A stretch of 17,500 bases of DNA from Penaeus vannamei (Eukaryota; Arthropoda; Malacostraca; Decapoda; Penaeidae): NCBI RefSeq assembly GCF_042767895.1, contig NC_091570.1, positions 25,743,729 to 25,761,228 of the forward strand. Direction: 5' to 3'. Below are positions 1-12,848 of this stretch, piece after piece. The position numbers and the translations under genes are program-made. Every line of letters starts with the position of its first letter. Within the stretch, counting starts at the first letter, position 1. The notes beneath the pieces were generated by a model. The model made no database searches, had not been told where the DNA came from, and saw only the letters and a program-made list of their open reading frames with translations.

Positions 1-2072
1 TCATTATTGTTATTATTATTATAAATATAGTTATAATGATGGAAATGACGGTAACAATTATCATAATAATCCTTATAACTGCAATAATGATCATGACGAT
101 AATGACTAAAATTATCATAATCATAAGAATAATGACAATAATGATGATAAGGATGATAATAATAATCAATGAAATGAAGGATAAAACTAATAAAATCCCA
201 AAACTCCGTATAGCCTGAGTTGGTGATCACGGATTGTGCAGATAGTAGGTCCTGTGCCAGTCTCACGGTGCAACCGTTGGTTGGACACATGGTCCCGCCA
301 TCAGTACCCCATGATCCGGCGTAAGGACATATTAAAAAAGGCTTCATGACGAGCCTCCAAGCCACAGGATAATCATCAGAATAAGGATAATAATGATGAT
401 AATGATAATAATAATCATAGAGTCCATTTATAATGAAATCAAGGCTAAAACTAATAAAATCTAGACTTTTGAGAGAAAGGTCGAAAAACCCCTTTTACGC
501 TTATAAATGATAATTATGATGATTCTAACATCAGGTAATTATGATGATTTTCATGATAATTCCTTTATTATTAAAAATAATGATGATAATTATGATGATA
601 ATGACAGTAATAATAATGATAAGAATAATAAAATGATAATTTTGATAATTACTGAAATAATAGCAATAATTAACTCTCTTTTAATAATTTTCATACTAAT
701 AATGACAATAGAAATAATATTATTATTGTTATTATAATGATTATTATTGTCATTATTTTTTCTAAAATCATCATTATTGTTATTATCATTATAAAACTAG
801 TTATAATAATGAAAATGACAGTAATAATTAGCACAATTATCATTATAACTGCAATATTGATAATGACGATAATGACTATAATGACTATAATGGTAATCAT
901 AAGAATAATGACAATAATGATGATAATGACGATAATGATAATTATAGAGTCCATTTATAATGAAATAAAGGCTAAAACTTATAAAATCCCACAAGTAAAA
1001 ATACGGCAAAATCTAGCTTATTACAGCCTTTTAAGAGAAAGATAGAAAAAAAACTTTTCGCTTTTGAATGATAATTATGATGATTTTAACATTGATTCAG
1101 GTAATTATGATGATTTTCATGATAATTCCTTTATTATTAACAATAATAATGATAATTATGATGATAATGACAATAATAATAATGATAATAATAAAATTAT
1201 AATTATAATGATAATTTTGATAATTACTGCAATAATAGCAATAATTAACTTTATTCTAATAATTTTCATACTAATAATGACAATAGAAATAATAATATGA
1301 TTATTATTATTATAATGAGTATTATTGTCATTATTATTTATAAAATTATCATTATTGTTATTACCATTATAAAAATGGTTATAATGATGAAAATGACAGT
1401 AACAATTAGCATAATAAATGTAATAATGATAATAATAATTATAATCATGACGATAATGACTATAATGATGATAATCATAAGAATAATGAAGATAATGATG
1501 ATAATGATGATGATAATAATAATTTATAATTAAATATTTATAATGATATAAAGTCGAAAAAACGGCAAAATATAGCGTATTGCAGCCTTTTGAGAAAAAG
1601 GTCGAAAAAAAAACGTTTCGATAATTATGATGATTTTTAACATTAATTCAGGTAATTATGATTATTTTCATGATAATTCCTTTATCATTAACAATAATTG
1701 TGATAATTAAGTTAATAATGACAATAATAATGATAATAATAAAATGATAATTATAATACTCAATATAACCAATAATGATAATAATAATTATGATAATCGT
1801 GACGATAATGGCTATAATGATGATAATCGTAAGAAGAAAATCTACCGTATTACAGCCTTTTGAGAGAAAGGTAAAAAAAAACTTTTTTCGCTTTTAAATA
1901 AACATAATCATTAATTAATAATCATAAAATGATAATTTTGATAATTACTGCCATCATAGCAATAATCAACTCTATTCTAATAAATTTCATACTAATAATA
2001 ACAATAGAAATAATAATAATATCATTATCATTGTTATTATAATGAGTATTATTGTCACTATTATTAGTAAAA
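1..2072 (-). repeat. Satellite array, reverse-oriented block
   Basis: Tandem copies of the same satellite as the rest of the window, but reverse-complemented. The reversed head-box signature (GAGTCCATTTATAATGAAAT, then AAAATCCCA, then CGGCAAAATCTAGC, then TTACAGCCTTTTGAGAG) recurs near 410-480, 950-1040, 1550-1600 and 1837-1870. Landmark spacing is about 558, 559 and 270 bp, so the last unit (about 1588-1857) has lost roughly half its body. The unit near 420-480 has a collapsed head box that joins AAAATCTAGA directly to CTTTTGAGAG. Bodies consist of ATA/ATG/ATT-type triplets with ACA and GAC interspersions. The block continues beyond position 1. No gene is supported here; the open frames are low-complexity Ile/Met or Asn/Asp strings. 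Confidence 0.9.
204..367. other. Unidentified non-satellite insert in the array
   Basis: A stretch of about 160 bp with balanced base composition interrupts the AT-rich satellite. It includes GTTGGTGATCACGGATTGTG, GTGCCAGTCTCACGGTGC and CCATGATCCGGCGTAAGG, and ends near GCCTCCAAGCCACAGG. On the left, satellite is clear up to AAAATCCCAAAA (about 204), though CTCCGTATAGCC could be a worn piece of head box, so the left edge may lie nearer 216. On the right, satellite resumes at GATAATCATCAGAAT. The resumed satellite is at an earlier phase than where it stopped, so about 80 bp of related sequence lies on both sides. I see no convincing Pol III box A/B pair, no poly-A tail and no long open frame. 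It could be an interspersed-repeat or SINE fragment, or filler captured during a rearrangement. Confidence 0.65.
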
Positions 2073-2085
2073 TTTAAAAGCGAAA
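2060..2085. other. Satellite orientation switch (inversion junction)
   Basis: Up to about 2070 the sequence follows the reversed monomer body (GAGTATTATTGTCACTATTA, then AGTAAAAT). From about 2072 it follows the forward head box (ATTTAAAAGCGAAAAAG, then GTCGACTTCTCTCAAAAGG). The two orientations meet over AGTAAAATTTAAAAGCG, where AAAAT and ATTT are compatible with both partners, a microhomology-type joint. The reversed unit is cut in mid-body while the forward unit begins at its head box, so this is not a mirror-symmetric palindrome. Every complete unit after it is forward. Confidence 0.8.
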
Positions 2086-3850
2086 AAGTTTTTTGTCGAC
2101 TTCTCTCAAAAGGCTGTAATACGCTAGATTTTGCCGTTTATTGACTTTTGGAATTTTATTTCATTATAATTGGACTATGATTATCATTATCATCATCATT
2201 ATAGTCATTTTATTATGATTATCATCATGATAGTCATTATCATGATTATCATTATCATTATTATTATTGCAGTTATAATGTAAATTATTACTGTCATTTT
2301 CATCATTATAACTTTTTTATAAAGATAACAATAATGATAATTTTAGAAAAAAAAAATAATACTCATTATTTCTATTGTCATTATTATTATGAAAATTATT
2401 CGAATAGAGTAAATTATTGCTATTATTGCATTATCAAAATTGTCATTATAATTACCACTTCATTATTATTATTATTATTATTGTCATTATCATCATAATT
2501 ATCATCATCATTGTTGATAATAAAGGATTTATCATGAAAATCATCATAATTACCTAAATTAATATTAAAATCTTCATAATTATCACTTAAAAGTGAATAA
2601 GGGGGTTCTTCGACCTTTCTCTCAGAAAGCTATAATACGCAAGATTTTGCCGTTTTTTCGACTTTTGGGATGTTATTAGTTTTAGCCCTTATTTCATTAT
2701 AAATGGACTCTAGGATTAATATCATCATTAATATCATTATTGTCATTATTCTTATGATTATCATCATTATATTCATTATCGTCATGATTATCATCATCAT
2801 AGTCATTATCGTCATAATTATCATTATTATAATTATCATTATTGGAGTTAATATTGCTAATTATTACTGTCATTTTCATCATTATAACTATGTTTATAAT
2901 GATAATTAATATAATATAATAATAATATAATGATAATTTTAGAAATAATAATGACAATAAAACTCATTATAATAACAGTAATAATAATATTATTATTTCT
3001 TTTGTCATTATTTGTACGAAAATTATTAGAATAGAGATAATTATTGCTATTATTGCAGTAATTATCAAAGTTATCGTTATAATTATCATTTTATTATTAT
3101 TATCATTACTATTTTTATCATTATCATCATAATTATCATCATTATTGTTATTAATAAAGGAATTATCATTAAAATCATCATAATTACCTGAATTAATGTT
3201 AAAATCATAATAATTATCATTTAAAATCGCAAAGTTTTTTTTTTCGACCTTTTCTCAAATACCTGTAACACGCTAGATTTTGCCGTTTTTCGACTATTGG
3301 GATTTTATTAGTTTTAGCTTTTATTTCAATATAAATTGACTTTGATTATTATCATTATTATCATTATTCTTATACTTATCATCATTATAGTCATAATCGT
3401 CATGATTATCATCATTATAGTCATTGTTGTCATGGTTATTAATATCATTATCATTATTGCAGTTATAATGCTAATTATTACTGTTATTTTCATTATAAAT
3501 ATTTTTTTAATGATAATAACAATAATGATAGTTTTAGAAATAATAATAACAATAATACTCATTATAATAACAATAATAATAATATTATTATTATTTCTAT
3601 TACCATTATTAGTATGAAAATTATTAGAATACCGTTAATTATTGCTATTATTGCAGTAATTATCAAAATTATCATTGTCATTATCATTTTATTATTATTA
3701 TCATTATTATCATTGTCATTATCATTATATTTATCATCATTATTATTAATAATAAAGGAATTATCATGAAAATCAGTATAATTACCTGAATTAATGTTAA
3801 AATCATCATAATTATCATTTAAAAGTGAAAAAGTTTTTTTTCGACTTTTC

Positions 3851-4059
3851 TAGATTCTGCTTTTTTTCGACATTTGGGATTTTATTTTTATTATTGGGAT
3901 TATCATTTTCATGATGATAAAAACAATAATGATAATCATGAAAATCATCATAATTACCTGAATTAATGTTAAAATCATCATAATTACCTGAATTAATGTT
4001 AAAATCATCATAATTATCCTTTAAAAGCGAAAAAGGAGGTTTTTCGACTTCTCTCAAAA
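3851..4059 (+). repeat. Internally deleted short monomer (~210 bp)
   Basis: The head box is shortened (TTTTCTAGATTCTGC replaces the usual CTCTCAAAAGGCTGTAATAC segment). It jumps almost directly to a degenerate ATCATTTTCATGATGATAAA stretch and then to the unit tail, so most of the triplet body is missing. The tail contains a two-copy 30-bp subrepeat. The same head-box deletion reappears in the unit at about 15290-15305, more than 11 kb away. Confidence 0.7.
3941..4000 (+). repeat. 30-bp tandem subrepeat, two copies
   Basis: AAAATCATCATAATTACCTG followed by AATTAATGTT (30 bp) occurs at 3941-3970 and again, identically, at 3971-4000, followed by a partial copy (AAAATCATCATAATTATC). Most monomers carry this tail element once before the head box, so this is a local duplication. 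Confidence 0.95.
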
Positions 4060-5726
4060 GGCTGTAATACGCTAGTTTTTGCCGTTTTTTCGACTTTTAG
4101 GATTTTATTAGTTTTCCCCTTTATTTCATTATAAATGGACTCTATGGTTATTTGTATCATTATCATTATTGTCATTATTCTTATGATTATCATCATTATA
4201 GTCATTATCGTCATGATTATCATGATTATCATTATCATTATTGCAGTTATGATGATTATTATGCTAATTATTATTTTCATCATTATAAAAAAAATTATAA
4301 TGATAATAACAATAATGATAATTTTAGAAATAATAATGACAATAATACTCATGACAATAACAATAATAAGCATATCATTATCATTTCTATATACATTATT
4401 GATATGAAAATCAATAGAATAGAGTTAATTATTGCTATTATTGCAGTAATTATCAAAAGTATTATTATAATGATAATTTTATTATTATCATTATTATTAT
4501 TGTCATTAACATCACAATTATCTTTATTGTTAATAATAAAGGTATTATCATGAAATAATTACCTGAATTAATGTTAAAATCATCACAATTATCATTTAAA
4601 AGCGAAAAAGTTTTTTCGACCTTTATCTCAAAAGGATGTAATACGTTAGATTTTGTCGTTTTATCGCCTATATTTCATTATAAATGGACTCTATGATTAT
4701 TATTATAATCATTATCATCATTATTGGCCCAATTCTTATGATTATCATCATTATAGTCATTATAGTCATGATTATCATTATTATCATTATCATTATTGAA
4801 GATATAATGATTATTATGCTATTTATTACCGTCATTTTCATCATTATAACTATTTTTATAATGATAATATCAATAATTATAATTTTAGAAAAAATAATGA
4901 CAATAATAATCATTATAATAACAATAATAATATATTATTATTATTTCTATTGTCATTATTAGTATGAAAATTATTAGAATAGAGTTAATTATTGCTATTA
5001 TTGCAGTAATTAGAAAAATTACCATTGTAATTATCATTTTACTATTATCATTATTATTATTGTCATTATCATCATAGTTATCATCATTATTGTTAATAAT
5101 AAAGGAATTATCTTGAAAACCAATTAATGTTAAAATCATCAAAATTAAATTTTCGACCTTTTTTTCAAAAGGCTGTAATACCCTAAATGTTGCCGTTTTT
5201 CGAATTTTGGGATTTTATTAGTTTTAGCTGTTATTTCATTATAAATGGACTCTATGATTATCATTATCATTATTATCATTATTGTCATTATTCTTATGAT
5301 TATCATTATTATAATCATTATCGTCATGATTATCATTATTATCATTATTATTGTAGATATAATGATTATCATTATATATATTTTTATAATGATAACAATA
5401 ACGATAATCTTAGAAATAAAAATGACAATAATACTCAAAACAATAATAATTATATTATTATTTCTATTGTCATTATTAGTATGAAAATTATTAGAATAGA
5501 GTTAATTATTGCTATTATTGCAGCAATTATCAAAATTATCATTATAATTATTATTATCATTTTATTATTATCATTATTATTATTGTCATTAACATCATAA
5601 TCATCATTATTGTTAATAATAAAGGGATTACCATGGAAATCATCATAATTACCTGAATTAATCTTAAAATCATCATAATTATCATTTAAAATTGAAAAAG
5701 TTTTTTTTTCGACCTTTCTATCAATA

Positions 5727-6616
5727 GCTTGTAATACGCTATATTTTGCCTTTTTTCGACTTTTGGGATTGTATTAGTTTTAGCTTTTATTTCATAATAA
5801 ATGGACTCTATAGTTATTTTCATTATCAACATTATTGCCATTATTCTTATGATTATCATCATTATAGTCATTATCGTCATGATTATCATTATTATCAATA
5901 TCATTATTGAAATTATAATGCTAATTATTACTGCAATTTTCATCATTATAACTATTTTTATAATGATAATAAATATAATGATAACTTTAAAAATAATAAT
6001 GACAATAATACTCATTATAATAACAATAATAATGATATTTCTATTGTCATTAGTAGTATGAAATTGTTAATTGTTGCTATTATTACAGTAATTATCAAAA
6101 TTATCATTATAATTATCATTTTATTATTTTCATCATTATCATTATAATTATCATTTTATTATCATCATTATCATTATTGTTATCATCATCGAAATTATCA
6201 TCATTATTGTTAATAATAAAGGAATTCTCATGAAAATCGTCATAATTACCTGAATTAATGTTAAAATCAATATAATTATCATTTAAAACCGAAAAAGAGT
6301 TTTATTATAACTATTTTCATAATGATAACAATAATGATAATTTAAGAAATATTATAATATTCATTATAATAACAATAATAACGATATCATAATTATTCCT
6401 ATTGTCATTTTTAGTATGGAAATTATTAGGCTAGAGTTAATTATTGCTATTATTGGAATAATTATCAAAGTTATCATTATTTTTATTATTGTTATTATAA
6501 TCATTATTGTTAATAATAATGGAATTATCATGAAAATCATCATAGTTACCTGAATTGATGTTAAAATCATAATAATTATCATTTAAAAGTTAAAAAAATC
6601 GACCTTTCTTTCAAAA
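5727..6616 (+). repeat. Composite unit with a head-less partial monomer
   Basis: A complete monomer runs from the landmark at about 5727 to the start of the next head box (ATTTAAAACCGAAAAAGAG, about 6283-6300). At about 6300 the sequence switches in mid-head-box to body sequence (TTATTATAACTATTTTCATA). The following roughly 310 bp are only the second half of a monomer, ending with the tail and a new head box at about 6590. The expected head box and first T-rich half between them are missing. The approximately 890-bp landmark gap is therefore one full unit plus about half a unit. Confidence 0.75.
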
Positions 6617-7674
6617 GATTTTGCCGTTTTTTCGACTTTTGGGATTTTATTAGCTTTAGCCTTTATATCATTATAAATGTACTCCATGATCATTATTATC
6701 ATTATCATCATTATTATCATTATTCTTATGATTATCATCAATATATTTATTATCTCCATGATTATCATTATCATCATTATCATTATTGCAGTTATAATGA
6801 TTATTATGCTAATTATTACTGTCATTTTCATCATTATGACTATTTTTACAATGATAATAACAATAATGATAATTTCAGAAATAATAATGACTATTACTCA
6901 TTATAATAACAATAATAATGATATTATTATTTCTATTGTCATTATTAGTATGAAAATTATTAGAATAGAGTTAATTATTGCTATTATTGCAGTAATTATA
7001 AAAATCATCATTATAATTATCATTCTATTATTATTATCACTATTATTATTATCCTTATCATTATAATTATCATTATTGTTAATAAATTAGGAATTATCAT
7101 GAAAATCATCATAATTACCTGAATTAATGTTAAAATCATCATAATTTCGACCTTTCTCTGAAGAGGCAGTAATACGCTAGATTTTGCCGTTTTTTTCGAC
7201 TTTTGGGAGTTTATTGGTTTTAGCCTTTATTTAATTGTAAATGGACTGTATGATTATTATTATCATTATTGTCATTATTCTTATGATTATCATCATTGTA
7301 GTCATTATCGCCATGATTATCATTATTATCATGATCATTATTGCAGTTATAATGATTATTATGCTAATTATTATGATTATTATGCTAAGTCATTTTCATC
7401 ATTATAACTATTTTTATAGTGATAATTACAATATTGATAATTTTAGAAATAATAATGACAATAATATTCATTATAATAACAATAATAATGATATTATTAT
7501 TTCTATTGTCATTATTAGTATGCAAATTATTAGAATAGAGGTAATTATTGCTATTAATACGGTAATTATCAAAATTATCATTATAATTATCATTTTATTA
7601 TTTTTTTTATTATTTTTATTATTATCATTATCATCATAATTATCATTATTTTTAATAATAAAGGAATTATCATG

Positions 7675-7764
7675 AAAATCATCATAATTACCTGAATTAA
7701 TGTTAAAATCATCATAATTACCTGAATTAATGTAAAAATCATCATAATTACCTGAATTAATGTT
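7675..7764 (+). repeat. 30-bp tandem subrepeat, three copies
   Basis: The same tail element (AAAATCATCATAATTACCTG plus AATTAATGTT) is present at 7675-7704, 7705-7734 and 7735-7764. The second copy differs only at its end (ATGTA instead of ATGTT). A partial copy follows from 7765. With one copy in most units and two at 3941, it behaves as a small variable-number repeat inside the satellite. Confidence 0.95.
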
Positions 7765-10032
7765 AAAATCATCATAATTATCATTTAAAGGAGAAAAAAA
7801 AAGTTTTTTTTCGACCATTCTCTCAAAAGATTTTGCCGTTTTTTAGACTTTTGGGATTTTATTAGTTTTAGCCTCTATTTTATTATAAATGGACTCCATG
7901 ATTATTATCATCATTATCATCATTATTATCATTATTCCTATGATTATCATCATTATAGTCATTATCGTCATGATTATCATTATTATCAGTATCATTATTG
8001 CAGTTATGATGATTATTATACTAATTATTACTGTCATTTTCATCATTATAACTATTTGTGTATTGATGATAACAATAATGATAATTTTAGAAATAATAAT
8101 TACAATAATACTCATTATAAAAACAATGATATTGATATTATTATTTCTATTGTCATTATTAGTATGAAAACTATTAGAATAGAGTTAATTATTGCTATTA
8201 TTGCAGTAATTATAAAAATTATCATTATAAATATCAATCTATTATTATTATGATTAATATCATTATTGTCATTATCATCATAATTATCATTATTGTTAAT
8301 AATAAAGGAATTATCATGAAAATCATCAGAATTACCTGAATTAATGTTAAAATCATCATAATTATCATTTAAAAGCGGAAAAGGTTTTTTTTCGACCTTT
8401 CTCTGAAAAGGCAATAATACGCTAGATTTTGCCGTTTTTCGACTTTTGGGATTTTATTAGTTTTAGCATTTATTTCATTATGATTATTATTATCATTATT
8501 GTCATTATTCTTTTGATTATCATCATTATCATTATCATTATTGCAGTTATAATGATTATTATGCTAATTATTACTGTCAATTTCATTATTATAACTATTT
8601 TATAATGATGATATCAATAATGATAATTTTAGAAAGAATAATGATAATACTCATAATAATAACAATAATAATATCATTATTATCTTTATTGTCATTATGA
8701 GTATGATAATTATTAGAATAGATTTGATTTAATTATTGGTATTATTGTAGTAATTATAAAAATTATCATTACAATTATCATTTTATTATTATCATTATCA
8801 TTATTGTCATTATCATCATAATTATCATCATTATTGTTAATAATAAAGGAATTATCATGAAAATCATCACAATTACCTGAATTAAACTTAAAATCATCAT
8901 AATTATCATCTAAAAGCGGAAAAGTTTTTTTTTCGACCTTTCTCTCAAAAGGCTGTAATACGCTAGATTTTGCAGTGTTTTCGACTTTTGGGATTGTATT
9001 AGTTTTAGCCTTTACTTCCTTATAAATAGACTCTCTTATTATTATCATCATTATTGTCATTATTCTTATGATTATCATCATTATAGTCATTATCGTCATG
9101 ATAATCATTATTATCATTATCATTATTAGTTATAATGATTATTATGCTAATGATTATTGTCATTTTCATCATTGTAACTTTTTTGATAATGATAATAACA
9201 ATAATGAGAATTTTAGAAATAATGACAATAATACTCAATATAATATTAATAAGAATGATATCATTATTATTTCTATTGTCATTATTAGTATGAAAATTAT
9301 TAGAATAGAAATAATTCCTATTATTGCAGTAATTATAAAAATTATCATGATAATTATCATTCTATTATCATTATCATTATTATTATTGTCATTATTTGTA
9401 TTATTATTGTCATTATCATCATAATTATCATCATTATTGTTAATAATAAAGGAATTATCATGAAAATCATCATAATTACCTGAATTAATGTTAAAATAAT
9501 CATAATTATCATTTAAAAGCGAAAAAGGATTTTTTCGACCTTTCTCTTAAAAGGCTGTAATACGCTAGATTTTACCGTTTTTTTCGAATTTTGGGATTTT
9601 ATTAGTTTTAGCATTTATTTCATTTAAATGGAATCATTATTTTCATTATTCTTATGATTATCATCATTATAGTCATTATCGTCATGATTATCATTATCAT
9701 TATTGCAGTTATAATGATTATTATGCTAATTATTACTGTCATTTTCATCATTATAACTATTTTTATAATAATAATAACAATAATGATAATTTTTGAAAAA
9801 CTAATGACAATGATAATCATTATAATAACAATAATAATGATATTATTTTTATTTCTATTGTCATTATTAGTATGAAAATTATTAGAATAGAGTTGTTTAT
9901 TGCTATTATTGCAGTAATTGTCAAAATTATCATTATAATTATCATTTTATTGTTATTATCATTATTATCATTGTCATTATCATCATAATTATCATCGTTA
10001 TTCTTAATAATAGAGGAATTATCGTGAAAATC

Positions 10033-10165
10033 ATCATAATTACCTGAATTAATTTTAGAATCATCATTATTATCATTTAAAATGGAATATTTTTTTAACC
10101 TTTCTCTCAATTATCTGAATTAATGTTAAAATCATCATAATTATCATTTAAAAGCGAAAAAGGCG
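10033..10165 (+). repeat. Duplicated tail/head-box edge
   Basis: The tail and head-box start (TTACCTGAATTAATTTTAGA, then ATTATCATTTAAAATGGAAT, then CCTTTCTCTCAA) is followed by a second tail (TTATCTGAATTAATGTTAAA) and a second head-box start (CATTTAAAAGCGAAAAAGGC). About 80 bp are thus present twice with divergence between copies, which fits the longer 9553 to 10189 landmark gap. Slippage or unequal exchange between tails is the simplest explanation. Confidence 0.7.
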
Positions 10166-12779
10166 GTTTTTCGACCTTTCTCTCAAAAGGCTGTAATATG
10201 CTAGATTTTGCCGTTTTTCGAATTTTGGGATTTTATACGTTTTAGTCTTTATTTAATCATAAATGGCCTCTTTGACGGTTATTATCATCATCATTATTGC
10301 CATTATTCTTATGATTATCATCATTATTGTCATTATTCTTATGATTATCATCATTATAGTCATTATCGTCATGATTATAATTATCATCATTATCATTATT
10401 GCAGTTATAATGCTAATCATTACTGTCATTTTCATCATTATAACTTTTTTATTAATGATAATAACAATAATGATAATTTCAGAAATAATAATGACAATAA
10501 TACTCATTATAATAACAATAATAATGTCAATGTCATTTTTAGTATGAAAATATTAGAATAGAGTTAATTATTGCTATTATTACAGTCATTATCAAAATTA
10601 CCATAAATACTATCATTTCTTTTAGTATTATCGTTATTATTATTGTCATTATCATCATAATTATCATCATTATTGTTAATAATAAAGGAATTATCATGAA
10701 AATCGTCAGAATTACCTGAATTAATGTTAGAATAATCATAATTATCATTTAAAAACGAAAAAGGATTTTTCGACCTTTCTCTCAAAAGACTACATTTTGC
10801 CGTTTTTCGACTTATGGGATTTTAATAGTTTTAGCCTTTATTTCATTATAAATGGAGTCTTTGATTATTATTATCATCATTATTGTCATTATTCTTAATA
10901 TTATCATTATAGTCATTATCGTCATGATTATCATTATTATCATTATCATTATTGCAGTTATAATGATTATTATGCTAATTATTACTGCCATTTTCATCAT
11001 TATAAATATTTTTATAATGATAATGAAAATAGTGATAATTTTAGGAATAATAATGACAATCATACTCATTATAATAACAATAATAATGATATTATTATTA
11101 TTTTTATTTTCATTATTAGTATGAAAATTATTATAATAGAGTTAATTATTGCTATTATTGCAGTAATTATCAATATTATCAATATAATTATCATTTTATT
11201 CTTATTATCACTATTATTATTGTCATTACCATCATAATTATCATCTTTATTGTTAATAATAAAGGAATTATCATCATAATTACCCGAATTAATGTTAAAA
11301 TCATCAAAATTATCGTTTGAAAACGAAAAAAGGGTTCTTTCGATCTTTCTCTCAAAAGGCTGTGATACGCTAGATTTTGCCATTTTTTTTTTTCCAGTAG
11401 TGGGATGTTATTAGTTTTAGCCTTTATTTCATTATAAATAGACTATATGATTATTCATATCATCATTATCATCATTATTGTCATTATTCTTATGATTATC
11501 ATCATTATAGTCATTATCGTCATGATTATCATTATTATTATCATCATTATTGCAGTTATAATGCTAATTATTACTGTCATTTTCATCATTATAACTATTT
11601 TATAATGATAATAACAATAATGATAATTTTAGAAATAATAATGACAAAAATACTCATTATAATAAAAATAATAGTGATATTATTATTTCTATTGTCATTA
11701 TTAGTATGAAAATTATTAGAATTAATTTAATTATTGCTATTATTGCAGTAATTATTAGAATTATCATTACAATTATCATTTTATTATTATTATCATTATT
11801 ATTGTCATTATCATCATAATTATAATCATTATTGTTAGTAATAACGGAATTATCATGAAAATCATCATAATTACCTGAATTAACGTTAAAATCATCATAA
11901 TTATCATTTAAAAAGCAAAAAAAAATTTTTTTTTTGTAATATGCTAGATTTTGCCGTTTTTCGACTTTTGGGATTTTATTAGTTTTAGCTTTTACTTCAT
12001 TATAAATTGACTCTATTATTATTATCATCATTATCATCATTATTATCATTAAGTCTTATGATTATCATCCTTATAGTCATTATCGTCATGATTATCTTTA
12101 TTATCATTATCATTATTGCAGTTATAATGCTAATTATTAATGTCATTTTCATCATTATAACTATTTTTATAATGATAATATCAATAATGATAATTTTAGA
12201 AATAGTAATGACAATAATACTCATTATAATAACAATAATATTATTATTATTTCTATTTTCATTATTAGTATGAAAATTATTAGAATAGAGTTAATTATTG
12301 CTATTATTTCAGTAATTATAAAAATTATCATTATAATTATAATTTTATTATTATTATCATTATTATTAGTCATTATCATCCTAATTATCATCATTATTGT
12401 TAATAATAAAGGAATTATTATAAAAATCATCATAATTACCTGAATTTATGTTAAAATCATCATAATTATCATTTAAAAGCGAAAAAGGTTTTTTTTTCGA
12501 ATTTTCTCTCAAAAGGCTGTAATACAATAGATTGTACCGTTTTTTTTCGATTTATGGGATTTTATTAGTTTTAGTTTTTATTTCATTATAAATGGACTCT
12601 ATGATTATTATTATCATCATTATTGTCATTATTCTTATGATTATCATTATAGTCATTATCGTCATGATTATCATTATCATTATTACAGTTATAATGATTA
12701 TTATGCTAATTATTACTGTCATTTTATTCATTATAACTTATTTTATAATGATAATTACTATAATGAAAAATTTAGAATT

Positions 12780-12848
12780 AATAATGACAATAATACTCAT
12801 TATAATAACAATAATAATGATATTATTATTATTTCTATTGTCATTATT
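12780..12848. repeat. Inverted-repeat core of the monomer body (representative)
   Basis: The A-rich and T-rich blocks of the body are near reverse complements. AATAATGACAATA (12780-12792) is a perfect complement of TATTGTCATTATT (12836-12848), 43 bases apart. Inside the loop AATAATA (12810-12816) pairs with TATTATT (12821-12827) around ATGA. Equivalent blocks occur in most units, for example near 8090-8160, 11050-11120 and 15555-15625, with some mismatches. A single strand could fold into a long AT-rich hairpin. This also explains why purine/pyrimidine bias flips within each monomer. Confidence 0.65.

Noticed and set aside
204..367. tRNA gene or tRNA-derived SINE head
   Set aside because: No acceptable box A/box B pair at proper spacing, no cloverleaf and no A-tail could be found by eye on either strand.
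36..1533. Multiple Ile/Met-rich or Asn/Asp-rich open frames of 60-100 codons in the first 1.5 kb
   Set aside because: They are low-complexity translations of triplet repeats, overlap each other on both strands, and recur with every satellite unit; nothing supports them as genes.
7675..7764. CRISPR-like array of 30-bp direct repeats
   Set aside because: The copies abut with no spacers and are part of a eukaryotic satellite.
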